Shown: positions 11,362 to 23,345, counted from the stretch's first letter. The stretch is 64,000 nt of DNA from Piper betle (GCA_033002965.1 JAURVB010002604.1:62001-126000); one strand, 5' to 3'. A program made the numbers and translations. Notes: generated by a model not told the origin, from the letters alone.

Positions 11362-11870
11362 GGTTAGTGTTTTAAATTTTAATGTGCAATCTGTAAATCG
11401 GTTCTACTATTTTTAAAAAATTAGAGTCTTGTTGTGTGATTTAATTGAACATGAAATCATATGTAATTTCGCATGAACATTTATTTATATGTTCTTTGTT
11501 ATATTATCTCTATCACTTTTATTTTTTCATGATTTTTTTGACTCTATTGGAGCGGCTAATAAAAATTTTCATCTCAGTCATCTCTGTTATTTTAGATTTT
11601 CCAAATTGTTAGACCGGCTTCATAAAATTGGTTAATGGGCCTAGACTCTATATTTTCTCATGAAAGTAATGAACATGTTCACATTATAGGTAAATTTAAT
11701 CCTTTATAAATTTAGTTTTTTGGATATTGTTTAATAATGTTATGTATATAAACTACTTATGATTTTACATGTTAGACATCTTACATGCTTATGTGAAATA
11801 CATATGAATATGCATATGATCAGCTTATATGACACGTTTCATGTATAGAGTGTATTCTATGATGTATGTA

Positions 11871-12272
11871 TAGGGTTGCTAATTGATCGAGCCAGCTCGT
11901 GAGCATTTAGCGTTCGGCTCGGCTTGACTCGACTCGAAACTCGACATTTAAATGCTCGATTCGAAACTCGACATTTAAATGCTCGACTCGAACTCGACTC
12001 GAACTCGAATCTTACGAGCCGAGCTTGAGCAAGGTCGTGTTCGACTCGACTCGACTCGGTTGTAACTCGAACTCGACCTCGAACTCGACTCGTAGTTCGA
12101 CTCGAACTCGACTCGACAAAATAATATAATAATATAGTCTTTATATTATATTTTATTTATATATATATGAAATATAATAACAAAGAAGCAAGATAGTTGA
12201 GATGGCAAGTATTCACCTTGATGACTTCAAGGTTGTGGGTTCAAACCACAATGGCCTCACTTTTTTTTTAAA
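11871..12272 (+). mobile_element. CTCGA-rich element with tRNA-like 3' part
   Basis: A perfect 10-bp direct repeat, gatgtatgta (11861-11870 and 12273-12282), flanks 402 bp. The first two thirds consist of repeated CTCGACTCGAACTCGA-type motifs (about 11885-12118). The last part (12184-12262) looks tRNA-derived: a candidate A box TAGTTGAGATGG (12194-12205) and a B box GGTTCAAACCA (12238-12248), followed by a T9 run. It may be a SINE-like retroposon, or a hAT-type CTCGA element with tRNA-like content. The tRNA fold was not verified. Confidence 0.55.
12194..12248 (+). promoter_or_regulatory. tRNA-like pol III A and B boxes
   Basis: TAGTTGAGATGG and GGTTCAAACCA are spaced 44 bp start to start, as in tRNA-derived SINE promoters, and a T-run terminator follows at 12261. 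There is no intact cloverleaf, so it is not called a tRNA gene. Confidence 0.5.
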
Positions 12273-12368
12273 GATGTATGTACATGTTAGAGCAGAATAT
12301 CATGCACTCTACGTCATGCATCTCATCATGGATAGGACTTGAGTATTGCATTTCATATTACGATGCAC

Positions 12369-12660
12369 TATAACACCCCAAATTCGGTTCACACTCATAA
12401 ACCAGACTGGCATGTTACAGGCCCCGGTTAGGTCGGCTAACCCGAACCCAACTCGTGCGGATCTAATCTCGGCGTCTTAAGATGAAGATACGACTCGTCA
12501 TACATGGATGAATGCACAGAATCCTAACATGATACTATATGGATGACATGCAACCTAAATTACACACCAATACAATTACGATCAAAATCAATAAAAATTC
12601 TAAAATAACACGGACAGAAGTCTCCCCTAAAAGTGAAATTAGGGGCCACCCTGTCCAATA

Positions 12661-12703
<43 letters not shown>

Positions 12704-15330
12704 TGTATCAACAATTTCATTCACACAGAATCTAATCTACTATCCACTCATTCTGGAGCTTGGGTTTCAACCCACCACACTTTTGCTGCGCAATCTATTC
12801 ACATGTCCTTTTCCTGTCATCATGTCTTAGTATTTCATCTCATCATGTCCTCATATTTTAGCATTTAATCACATCACATTAATATAATAACATCATAACA
12901 AAATATTAACCACTCTATCGACTGACATGTGTGCAAGTGACATCAGTGCTCCTCCGTCCAGGCTGGTACATCCAACTCGTGATCATTACCTACATATAAT
13001 ATAAAAACACGTCAGTAACAAGTGTTACTAGTCCGGAAAGAAAATAACTATAACAAGCTGGCTATGAGAGCAAACTCTCATATGAAAGAAAACATCATAT
13101 ACTCCTCGTGAACACTCTGAAGGGCACCTACTGAGGAGCCACTGGGCTGCAGACCCGGTAGCATCCCGAACTGACTGATCTGCTGCTGCTGATGCCGCTC
13201 TCAGCATTTTCTTACTTCATTTTCTGGTCTCAAATCCTAAGCCCTCTCCTTACCTCCATATTTCTCCTGGCCTTGAGCACGAAGGCCGAGTACTCTCAGG
13301 CAGTCGCCTTTAGTACCCTTTGAACCACAAGTCCTAACATGCACTAAACTAAACAGTACCCGTAAACCTCCACGTTCTCCAGGTGTGAGGAACTCAAACG
13401 CGGAGTTGTCAGGATCCCTCAGGAATGGAATAGTCCGCTGCACTAATCCAGAGCCCGCTTTGACTGTCACGACATCCACTCATGGTACGTGCAGTCGGTT
13501 TCTCCATCTCTCGTCTCACTGAAAACTCGATAAAATTATATATATAGGCCTAGGAAGGGATTTATATAATAGGCTTGAAGGCAACTTGTTGTGGATCTTG
13601 TTTTCGAAATCATCCCGGGATCTCATCCTCGAGGGGTTATTAATCCGAAAAACTGTTCGGTTAAATGACCCGAGTTAAGTGGGATCCAATAAAATGCCAC
13701 TTAACCCGTCCTGCAAATAATAAAATAAACATACAATAGAAGAGGGTGCAAACAGAGACAAGTCCTAAATGAACCTGGTAGAAGCTCCAAGCGTGTCATC
13801 GCACCTAGGCGGCGAGCTCCTACTCCGTACCTACACATCAAAATCAAATACTAACGCCCGCTAACTAAATGATGCATCAAACTTAATGATCAACACACTC
13901 ACACAATCAAACCTCCATCAACAGTCAAATAATCATACGTATGAAAATAATTCTAACTAATCCTATTCATACCGATTTTACTGTGTTTTTCTAAGTTACG
14001 TCGTGGTCATTTATCAAGCTCAGACTCGATCTACCTCATTAGATCACTTACTATTCATTCTCAATTAATTGCATCATGCAATTATCACTTCATCCATAGT
14101 AAAACATTTATCATGATAATTAATCAATCCTAACTTGCTGTGCTAACAATCATCAAGTTTAAATAATCAAATAGGAGGTAATTATACCTCTCGTCGTAGG
14201 TGGTCCACGACTGGTAGGGTTTCACGCTTGTCTCGGAGCTCGAATTCGATGCTCGGCGGTGTCAGAAATCGATCAGGTTCGACTGGATGAACTCGGTGGA
14301 TGATTTGCCAAATTCATGAAAATCTGGTTTTCGGCGGGTTCCGGTGGTTTTTGGCAATTTTCTCGGCAGCAATCGCTGGCGGCGTCTACTAGCTAAATAC
14401 GGGTCATATTAGATACCATTGGATCTGGCTCGGTGAGCCCGACATGTCCACGATGTCGACGTGGTCGGCCGAGGCTGTGGCTCATCGGAAAATGGCTAAA
14501 ACAAAGGTGACAATGGCGGGTGGCTAGATCTGGCCAGCCTGGGCGGCAATGGCCTATGCTCCGGTCGGGGAGGGTCGTGGGTTGGTCAAAGGTGTCGAGG
14601 TGACCACTGGATGGTGGCTACGACGGCCATCGGTGGCGGAATTGGCGACGCAAGCGCAACGTGGGTGTGGCGCTTGGCACGACGATCCGGCGTTGTGGAG
14701 GCCGGACAACGGCGGGGCACTCGAGGTGGCATGGCACCGCAGCGGCGGAGCATGGCAACGACAACCGGCAGCAGGCCGGTGTCGACAGTGGCGGCGGCAA
14801 CGTTGCACGGGGGCGGTGTTGGGGCATGGGTTTGGGGAAGAAAGCATTGGGAGGGAAGAAAAAGGTAGGTGGCAAACTTGTAAATATCACTTGACTCGTC
14901 TCCTGCTCGAGTCAAGAATAATAATTAAGTCGCCGTATATCCTAAAAAAATTCCATAAAAATCGGGAAAAATCCCATAAAATCAAACAAACACCAAAACA
15001 TTATAATGATATGCTCTAGAACTTCAACTCACCCAAATTGCTTGTAACGCATCCTAACGCGATAAACAGCCTAAAACTAATTCTACGATCCACTATATAT
15101 AAAAATTTAAAAAAATAACTGGCATACTCTTATATATTCTGATAACTCATTTTATTCTGTTGTGCTCATGATGTTATCATCATATACTTGGATATGCATG
15201 ATCCTCATAGCTTATACACGCGACTGGTGTCGGCTTAGTACACGTGTTCTGAAATTGACTCGACTCAAAAATAACGGTTGAACCAACTGGTTCTGAACAT
15301 AAAACCCTGAATCGAATCGTGGGTTTTACA
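12369..15330 (-). mobile_element. Solo LTR, family A1, copy 1
   Basis: A 2962-bp block is bounded by a perfect 5-bp TSD, TGCAC (12364-12368 and 15331-15335). It has family ends TGTAACACC (here TATAACACC) and GGGTTTTACA. Two near-identical relatives lie at 51330-54283 and 58743-61701. There is no internal region, so it is a solo LTR left by recombination between the two LTRs of a full element. Orientation is judged minus because related LTRs end GGTGTTACA directly before a PBS. It contains an AT microsatellite (about 12660-12701), a conserved block (about 13250-13480), a TATA-like run at 13530-13545 and a GC-rich segment (about 14440-14870) whose open frames overlap on both strands and are not credible genes. 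Confidence 0.92.
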
Positions 15331-15610
15331 TGCACGGAGTGGGCTTCCGAGTTAGGATGAGGAGGTCCACTTATAGATCTATTAGGGCTCTCCTTCTGCT
15401 TGACCTACTGCTTAGGCATATTGTGTTTCGATTTTCATGATCAAGGATGGGATTAGTGATGTTTGATTGGATCTCACTAATTACAGGCCATTTAGCCGAT
15501 TTTCCACACTTTAATAAAATTTCAAGGATGTGATATCTTGATGTATTTTTTAAAACCATGAGATCTGGTCAAATTTGCTTCGATGCGTATTTATATATTC
15601 CCTACCCATA
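15331..15610. other. Interrupted LTR-like DNA
   Basis: Non-coding sequence between the solo LTR and the Mutator-like arms. It presumably continues the host LTR of this cluster; nothing specific is recognised. Confidence 0.35.
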
Positions 15611-15688
15611 TTAGATCCGACAGCCCAAATTCGAGCGACCACAGGAAATTATTCCTACGGTCACCCCCAGGTTACCCAATCGCTCTAT
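15611..15688. repeat. Orphan terminal arm of the Mutator-like element
   Basis: About 78 bp (agatccgacagcccaaattc... ...ggttacccaat) matches the right arm at about 16337-16403 and is inverted relative to the left arm at 15728. It is separated from the complete element by an AT dinucleotide run. It is probably the remaining end of a second, deleted copy of the same element. Confidence 0.65.
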
Positions 15689-15727
15689 ATATATATATAT
15701 ATATATCTATATATATATATATATACT

Positions 15728-16401
15728 GGGTACCTGGTGACCATAGGAATAATTTCTGCGGTCGCTCTAATCTGGGCCGTCAGATCTAATCGTGACAGTC
15801 CAGATCTATTTTCAAAAATGCCACCGCCGCAGCCATGCTTCCCACGGGCGCCGCCCTCACCACGCTGCAGCCATGCTTCAACGCCGGCGCTTGGGCCTAT
15901 CACTCGGGGCCGCTCCACTGCTGCCGCTCTTGGCTGATGGTAGGGTCACCGGGGTTGAGACCCGAGTGGGGTCGCGAGGGGTGTGGCGGAGGGCGGTGGC
16001 GACGCGGACGTGGGCAGCGCGGAGGAGCAAGGGCAGCAGCTGGCGTGGTGTTGCGGAGGTCGATGGCGATGCAGGCGGGGTCGTGGGCACGGCGACATGG
16101 ATGGGGGTGGCAAGGGCGTCGGTGTCGTGGACAGGGGTGTGGCGAAGAGCGATGCGGAGATCAATGGTAAGGCGGGCAGGGGCGTGGGTGCGGGGAAGGC
16201 AACGGCGCCGTGGACGTGGGCTCGGCTAAGGGTGGTGACTGGCAGCAGTCGAGAGTGGTGAGGGCGGCGGGCTGGGGAAGGTGGAGGTAAGGATTAGATA
16301 TGCTTAAAAATATATCTGGGCCATCCGATTAGGATCCGACGGCCTAGATTAGGAGCGACCACAGGAAATTCTTCCTACAGTGGCCTCAAGGGTACCTAAT
16401 C

Positions 16402-16403
<2 letters not shown>
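15728..16403. mobile_element. Mutator-like element with long TIRs and GC-rich cargo
   Basis: Left arm 15728-15800 and right arm about 16320-16403 form a long imperfect inverted repeat (shared core ggaataatttc...ggtcgctc.taatct.ggccgtc.gatc). AT-dinucleotide tracts flank both sides, so the TSD cannot be separated from the microsatellite. Between the arms lies a GC-rich island (about 15830-16290), unlike the AT-rich surroundings, with overlapping frames on both strands. Long TIRs around GC-rich, possibly gene-derived cargo fit a Pack-MULE. I do not recognise the cargo as any gene. Confidence 0.6.
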
Positions 16404-16439
<36 letters not shown>

Positions 16440-16444
<5 letters not shown>

Positions 16445-16920
16445 TCTTGGTTTTGACAAATGAGGGTTGGGACACGTTCATGATTACTACACCCTCGATG
16501 GTGTAGAGACAAAGGTTATTGTGTTACGCAGCTCGCTTCTAGAAATCATTGTCCATGGGTTCCTCTACCAATTGAGTAATATGATGGGTGTTATATATTG
16601 AATGTGTAAGCGTGTATGGCTTTTCATGTTATCATTGTGTTGCAAGGAGGGTCGTCACACCGATAGCCATCCCATGTTTATGCTACACTAAGTCATGCTA
16701 GGGTGCATGCTCATATTTATATTCATGATTGGGAGTGCTTAGTATGTCTTTCGCTATAACCCTCGTAAGGTATTTCTGGGAAATGTTTCCAATTCATGAT
16801 ATTCTCGTGGGTAATTGTAGCCATTTTCCATTTTGACATGTTCCTTATTAGTTATTTGGGACTAATAATTGCTCAATTATTGGTGTCTTTTCTTTTATAT
16901 GTTCAGTGTATATATGTGTC
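16440..16920 (+). other. LTR-like DNA, left of the TRIM array
   Basis: Non-coding. It joins sequence at 18303 when the TRIM array and its TSD are removed. No ends are visible within it. Confidence 0.35.
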
Positions 16921-18302
16921 TGTAACTGACCCAACCCAAAATACATAATGATGGGCTTAAGTCATCTCTTTAAAAGTGGTTAATTAAGTTGAAAATATAT
17001 AGTTCATTCTCACCACTAAATATAATCTTATCCTACTAAGTATTAGATATATGATTAAGTTGAAGGATTTTACAATCTACCAACCTTAGAAAATTTCATC
17101 CTTACAATTCGTACAATTGGCTCTGCTACTAGCCCCAACCCAAGTGGCTTCTTTAGGTCTTGACTAGTAGCCTAGTCAATATCCTTAGTCCAACCCATCA
17201 TCTAATAAAGAATCTGGTTGCTCTAATACTATTTATAACGGCCCCAATCAAAAGTGCAACATAATGGAGCCTAAGTTATCACCTCAAAAGTAGTTAACCA
17301 AATTCAAGATCTACAGTTCATTCCCACTTATAAACATGAACTTACCCCAGTAGGTATTAGATCTTGGACTAAGTTGACGGATCTCATAATCCACCCATCT
17401 TAGGAAAGTTCGTCTTTGAAATTCTTACACTTTGCCCATTGCTAGCCCCAGCCAAAGTGACTTCTTTGGCCCGTGACTAGTAGCCTAGCCAATGTACTTA
17501 GTTTAGCTAATCATCTAACAGAGAACTAAATTGCTATGTTGCTATGATACACAGTTCAAAGTGCAATATAATAGGTCTTAGTCATCACTTCAAAATTTGT
17601 TAACGAAGTTAAAGATCTATAGTCTATTTTCACTAATAAATAGAATCTTACGTTAGTAGGTATTAGATGTGAGACTAAGTGGACAAATCTCACAAGCCAC
17701 TAACATAAGGAAATTTTGTCCTCATAATTCCTACACTTAGCCCACTACTAGCCCCTAACTTAGGTGACTTCTTTGACGCGCGACCAATAGCCTAGCCAAT
17801 GTCTTTAGTCAGGCTCATCATCTAACACAGAATGACGTTGCTCTCATACCATCTTTACTGACCCAACCTAAAATGCAAACTAATGGGTTTAAGTAATCTA
17901 TTCAAAGGTGGTTAATTAAGTTAAAGATATATAGTCCACTCTCATTAATAAACATAATCTTACCCTAATAGGTATTAGATGTGGGTTTAAGTTGAGGGAT
18001 CTCACAATCCACACACCTTAGGAAAAATTTTACACTTGGCTCGTTGCTAGCCCCAGCCAAGGTGACTCTTTGCCCCGTAACCGGTAGCCTAACCAATGTA
18101 TTTAGTCCAACTCATCATCTAATATAAAACTAGGTTACTTTGATACCATATATAATGACCCTGCTCAAAGTGTAAACTAATTGGCCTAAGTCATATCTTC
18201 AAAAGTGGTTAATAAAGTTGAAGATCTATAGTTCATCCTCATTAATAGATAGAATCTACCCTAAAAGGTATTATATGTGAGACTAAGTTGAGGGATTTTA
18301 TA
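16921..18302 (-). mobile_element. Tandem TRIM array: five LTRs, four internal regions
   Basis: LTR-like units begin at 16921, 17234, about 17547, about 17854 and 18151, giving a period of about 297-313 bp. Each is separated by a roughly 150-bp internal part. Read on the minus strand, each internal part starts with a PBS-like block (best TGGTATGAGAGC, TAGTATTAGAGC, TGGTATCAAAG), contains 'gtcacttgggttggggctag'-type sequence, and ends in an AAGGTGG purine tract before the next LTR. One TSD pair (gtgtc 16916-16920, atgtc 18303-18307, 4/5) brackets the whole array, so it entered as, or expanded within, a single insertion. It has no coding capacity. Confidence 0.85.
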
Positions 18303-19209
18303 ATGTCTGTGTGTGTGCTTGGTTGGAGGTGGTTGGATAGACAAAGAAAATTGGATGACTCATGTAAGAGTTGACCTAGGATATTGTGATTGTATTATTT
18401 GTATGACATGTTGTGATTTCATGATTTATATGATGTTGCATATGTATGTGTATGAGGGCATAAGGCTAATATGAATATGTTTGGATGATGGCCTTCAGGA
18501 GTAATGTGTATGACTTGTTATATTTTTTGTGTGCTTAGATTTGCTTGTCATTAGTTGGGTTTGAGCTATTTTGAAGATAGAATGCTGTAGGGTATGCAAG
18601 TCTAATAAGGGTTTGTGGGTGCTCTTCAAACCACAGTCCTGAAACTTACGCTAATTAGCTAGGTATACATTTATGCTACATGTATCGAGGTGTAAAGCTT
18701 AAAGCCGTGCTTAGGGAGCATAAGAAGACCATGAGGGAGGAGCAACAAGCCTATGTGTGGGGCGGTGGCCTAGAGAACCATAACCTACACTTAGTGAATT
18801 ATATTGTTGTAATATTTTGATGGGATATGTCTGTATGATTGGGTGAAAGGTGGTGGCTTAGATGACTATAGATTCAGTATCTAATTGCTTACTGGTAAAA
18901 GGTGCATGGATGTGATGGCTATAAGTCCCCCTACCGTGTTTATTGTGTTGTTATCTTATAATTATTTATGCTATTTTTGTATTAAAGCATGTTGTGTTGT
19001 GATGAGTTTTCTCCCAATTGTCCTAGTTACAGGGGTGAATGTTAGGTTTTCTCCAAGTCTTCAGCCCCATTTAAGTGATCAAGATTAGGAGAGACCAAGT
19101 TTTAATTTTTTGATTCAATTCGGGTTCAAACCAAAATATGGGATTACATTATCGATTTTGAAGGAATGACTTAGACTCTTTAGTTTCTGCTTTTATCTAG
19201 GTCATTACA
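18303..19209 (+). repeat. Probable LTR 3' portion ending GGTCATTACA
   Basis: Non-coding, TG-rich LTR-like sequence that ends at ...ggtcattaca (19209), immediately followed by unrelated copia integrase sequence, as expected of an element terminus. Its start is not identified. It may be the distal end of the 3' LTR that begins at 9248, but no alignment with the 5' LTR tail (ending ggtcatcata at 3538) is visible beyond those last bases. Confidence 0.4.
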
Positions 19210-19554
19210 TCTTCTCTCCACGAAGCCATTTTATTGTGGAGTGCGAGGATAAGAGATACAATGAACAATGCCACTCTTGTGATAATGAACCTTTAGTTTG
19301 TTGGACATAAACTTTCCACTACCATCCGACGAAAAAACCTTGATTTTCATTGCATCAAAAGAACATTTAACATCATTGAAATAAGATATCTTTTGCTTAG
19401 AAAAATTTTAAGTAAAATCTAAAAATCATCCTCAAATGAGGCACAAAATGTATATTTAGTACACAAAGAAATAGGTGCAACACCCCACAAATCTGATAAA
19501 CCTTATCAAAACTTGCAAAGACATATTTATAGCCCCATTATAATCTCCTAAGAG
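19210..19554 (-). pseudogene. Ty1/copia integrase core fragment
   Basis: The minus strand reads, with one stop, SSDGSGKFMSNKLKVHYHKS then GIVHCISYPRTPQ.NGFVERR. This is the copia integrase region spanning the second catalytic Asp (SDNG.EF-like) to the Glu of the N-G-V-A-E-R motif, with the Glu retained. Only the C-terminal half of the core is present. It is cut on the left at 19209 by an element end and on the right at 19555 by the Sirevirus-like insertion. It derives from an older copia element whose LTR may be at 24585-25228. Confidence 0.82.
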
Positions 19555-21461
19555 TGAAGGTGACCTAATGTGGGGGAGAGCTAACTATAAACACTCAATC
19601 AAATACTTAGATCCCCACAATCCTTAGGGCTTTATAATGATCACAAGAATAGGTTAAGATAGTAAAAATGATTTTAACAAATTAAGCACAAGGAAATGTA
19701 GTCACAGGTAGATTCAAGTTAAGGCATAGTGATTAATCATATGCAATAGATGAGCAAGTAGACACAATCAATATATGATCAAGACAATTTGCAAATAATG
19801 AACCCAATTAATTAGTGATGTGTGAGGTACTAGAAGTTAAAATCCAAGTTGCTACTTGTGTTGGATAACAAGTCAAAACCATACAAGTAGCAAAGAAGCA
19901 TAGCACTTGTGTATACCTAACTTCCAACCGTATCCAAGGGCAAGCTCAAGGAAGTTAAGTGAGTGTACAAATAAGTGAATAAACAAGTAAGTATAAACAC
20001 ACAATAAGAGGAAGAGGAGAGGTGACAAACAATTTTTTCAAGTGGTTCCCAATTTGGTACGTCCTCTATTCTAGCCTACCAAGTTCTTTGGTTGGGTAAG
20101 TTTTTGTAGTTTCACTATGGCAACCAATTTGTGCAACTTATAGGCAAACCAAAATGTCCTCTACAAGCACCAAGTGCCAAAGAATCTTGTACTACCCGCA
20201 TTCAAACACTCTACACGTGCCCAGAAAGCTTCCACTCTGATACCCTTGGAACCTCCAAAAACCTTCCTTCTCCATTGCCAAGTGCCAACACCTTTTGCAA
20301 GCTACATGCCATACTTCTCAAGCACCTCCCAAGTGCCAAGGAGTTTTTCACCAAACTCCAAACTCCCTTGGTGAAACCACTACCTTGAAGCTACACTTTC
20401 TTCATAAGCTCACATCTTGAACCAATGGAGTCTTTTCTCTAAGCACCTCCTTCTCTCAAATAAGATTCTTACACTCGCTCCCCACACCTAGGGAGTTTAC
20501 AAATAGATAAAATACCTTTGAGCGAGCCTCACATACAATGATCTCTCATTGAATACACAATTTACAAGTAAGCTAATTGGTAAAACCAATTCCAATACAA
20601 ACTTGAGCTTCATAAAATTGATCCAAGAGAATCTAGGAGTTCTTTATCATCTATGGTGTGTCAAAACAGTCCCCAAAGAACCTATTTATAGTCAAGAACT
20701 TTTTAAGAATGAAAATTAGTTGTTATGCCTTTCAAATGCCAATTTTACTTTTTCCCATGGTTAGTTTTTTGAACCTTCGGTTTTGAAAATTTTTTCCCTG
20801 ATTTTGGAAACTCATATCTCGGTATGTAGAGCTACAAATTGAGTATTTTTTATGTGAGTAAATATTAAAGTGTCATGTATTATTCCTCAAATTTTCAGTT
20901 TAGAACTTAAAATAATCTGAGAGATATGTATTTTTCAATTTGGGATGTTGCTAAGTTTTATTGCCGAAGTGCCTACCAAACTTAAGTTTGTAAGAACTTT
21001 AGAAACTCATAACTCCGTGTAGAAAATCCGATTTCAGTGATTCTTGAAGCGTTGGAAATCTCTTGATGTTATATATTACTTTGTAAAGTTTCATAGTCCT
21101 TCAAGGCTGACACTTACACTTTTTGAAATTGAATAGCTTGGATAGGTTCTAATATTGATCGAAACAATATTAAAGAAATCCTTGACCTAAAGAGGCTTTA
21201 TTATGGTTGAGTAGACAATGTTTTACTCACCAAATCAAAACCACATAACTATAAAGCCCCTTCATCTTTATGTTTTTACCTTTTGTAACCTTGATTTCAT
21301 TCTCTATGATTTCTTGAATATCTTGAACTTTGAAGTTTTTCTCTTTAATTCTTTGAGCCTCTTCATTTGATATCATCCAATCTTAGTCTTTGAGGTTTTC
21401 ATGGTATATTTGTAATGCTTTGAGTGTTATATATGATAATCATCAAAACTCAGGCTCAACA
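19555..21461 (-). repeat. Sirevirus-like 3' LTR
   Basis: It pairs with 23375-24584: both contain 'gaacccaattaattagtgat', 'gaagcgttggaaa' and 'taatcatcaaaact' blocks in the same order. It carries about 700 bp that the other LTR lacks (around 20040-20690). Small open frames at 20131-20388 are repeats of 'caagtgccaa' text, not genes. Confidence 0.8.
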
Positions 21462-22599
21462 ATCACTCCCTTTTGATGATTGTCATCTTCAAAACCTTAG
21501 GGTTCATCATTCTCCCTCTTTTTCATGATGACAACTCCTAAAGTGCTTGTTCCAATCCTCTTGAAACATTCTTCAAATTTGTAGCATTCGACTCTTGAGC
21601 TCCTCTCATAAAAATCTTTAAGTCCTTGAGCCCCAAAGGATGCCCTTGCTCCATATAAATCTATCAATACTTGGAGAAAGCTAATAGCCGAGTGTAGAAC
21701 TCTAGACTGGGGTGAATACCAATAGTCAAGTCATTTTGAGAACTAATGATGGGCATGCTATGAGATGAATGATATGCTATGTTATGCATCCTAATAACCT
21801 AATGAGGAATTATCCAAGGTTAGGAGAGATAGCTTTTTATAATATTTGAGCTTTTATAAAGTACACAAGTGAGATGATCAAAGCTCTCATGCTCTCCCCT
21901 ACATATATGCACCCCCTTCATAGATGACTTAAGACAAAGCAACCACACAAACTAATATTCTCCCCCTTTGTCATCTTAAAATGCGAATAAAAATACAAGA
22001 TGATTTCATGCCATTAAATTACAATGTTGGTGGAGAGATACACATATTAAACCAAGATAGGTGTGAAAGATCTTCTAAGTAGCTTGGTGGAAAATGGTGA
22101 TTGGTGATAGGAAGGTAACATCGATCAACAATGGTGAGGTATTTGTTTAAAAAATATTATTCAATTTGTTCGATAACCCAACTATCAACCAAACACCAAC
22201 GGATCATGGGGAACCAAAGATTAAGCATAAATTTAAGTTCTTCTAAACCTAAACTCTATTTTTTGGATGTTTGGAGTAGCTAAGATAACTATTTTCAAAT
22301 CAAAAACATCTTTCTAAAAGCAAACTTCCTCCTCATTTACTTGTGTACTTATTTTCAAAAATCAAATGAAGATCTACTTGTTTGAGTTACTACAAAACAA
22401 GCTCAAGCAAGTGATTTTGGAAAATCATTGTATAAAGCTTGATGGTAGATTTTATATGATATTACCCCTTTGAAAAATCCTTCTGAAAATCATTTTGAAA
22501 AACCAATTTAAAACATTAAGGGGTAAATGGATAAAAATAACATTTTTATTTAAATTTACCAAATGCTATTGAAAGGGTTTTGCGAATTGATAGAAATCA

Positions 22600-23345
22600 T
22601 GAAGCATTTGATACTTCTCCATTTGTTGCCTTCTTGATTTTGATCTCCTTTTGTGCCTCAGACCACTTCACTGTATGACATTTTTTCATGTGTTGACACT
22701 TGTTTGACAATCTCTTGATTTGGGAAGGATGGTGTCTAGTCCTCCATGAACCATTCCTTTGCTTGTAGGACACCTTTCTTCCTTCTTTCTTCTCTTTTGG
22801 AGCTTGTGAGACTTTCAAACCCTTGTTTTGGCCCTTGGTGAAAGTAAATCCACTTAGCCTTTTAAACACATTTATCCTTCACATGTCTATTTTTCAACTT
22901 AAGTTTTTCCAACTTCTCCTTAGGCATTCATCTACATACTCCATTTATAAGTGTATCCTTTATTTTGTACATGATAGAGATATGACTCATTTTTTCACAA
23001 GCATGACAAGATTGACATGTAGATAAAGATGGTTAGAAGCAAGACTTTTCTTGAGTGAGGAATTGTCCACACTCTTGAGCAAGTCCTCTTTTCCTTGAGA
23101 ACTTTGTGTCATCTTTCTTTTGCCTTTCTAGATCCTCTTTCAGTTTGTATTGATATTCCTTTCCTCTTGGAGTGAGCCCACATCATATTCCATTGATGCC
23201 GCTCTTTGCTTTAGGGCCTCTCCTAAAATCATCTTCTTTAGTGAATCCTTTCGCGCCTTGTTCCTCTTGGACATTTTCATAAATTTTTTATATATAACAT
23301 TAAAGGCTAGTTAGAGTTCTTCCATTGTGAATCTTGAAGGTGTCC
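22600..23345 (-). pseudogene. gag: Sirevirus-like gag, C-terminal half, degenerate
   Basis: The minus strand gives a broken Gag: a charged, Lys/Glu-rich segment, then a zinc knuckle near 22965-23010 reading C-H-A-C-E-K-M-S-H-I-S-I-M-Y (CX2CX4HX4C with the last Cys changed to Tyr). A basic tail follows, of which 22597-22869 remains open (MFKRLSGFTFTKGQNKGLKV onwards, Lys-rich). Sirevirus Gag proteins characteristically have such long basic tails. There are several stops and it is not functional. Confidence 0.6.

Noticed and set aside
11885..12118. Restriction-site-rich or engineered sequence (many CTCGA motifs)
   Set aside because: CTCGA-type repeats of this kind are natural components of plant transposable elements, and a 10-bp TSD flanks the block.
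12184..12262. Functional tRNA gene
   Set aside because: A and B boxes are present but no convincing acceptor stem or anticodon arm could be formed by eye. Treated as SINE-like.
14549..15019. 156-codon + frame and several overlapping frames in the GC-rich part of solo LTR copy 1
   Set aside because: The corresponding positions in the two sister LTRs do not preserve the frame, and frames overlap on both strands as expected from GC-rich DNA lacking stops.
15575..16261. Several 70-145 codon frames in the Mutator-like element
   Set aside because: They run through AT microsatellite and TIR sequence and overlap each other on both strands. The GC-rich island is reported as possible cargo, not as a gene.
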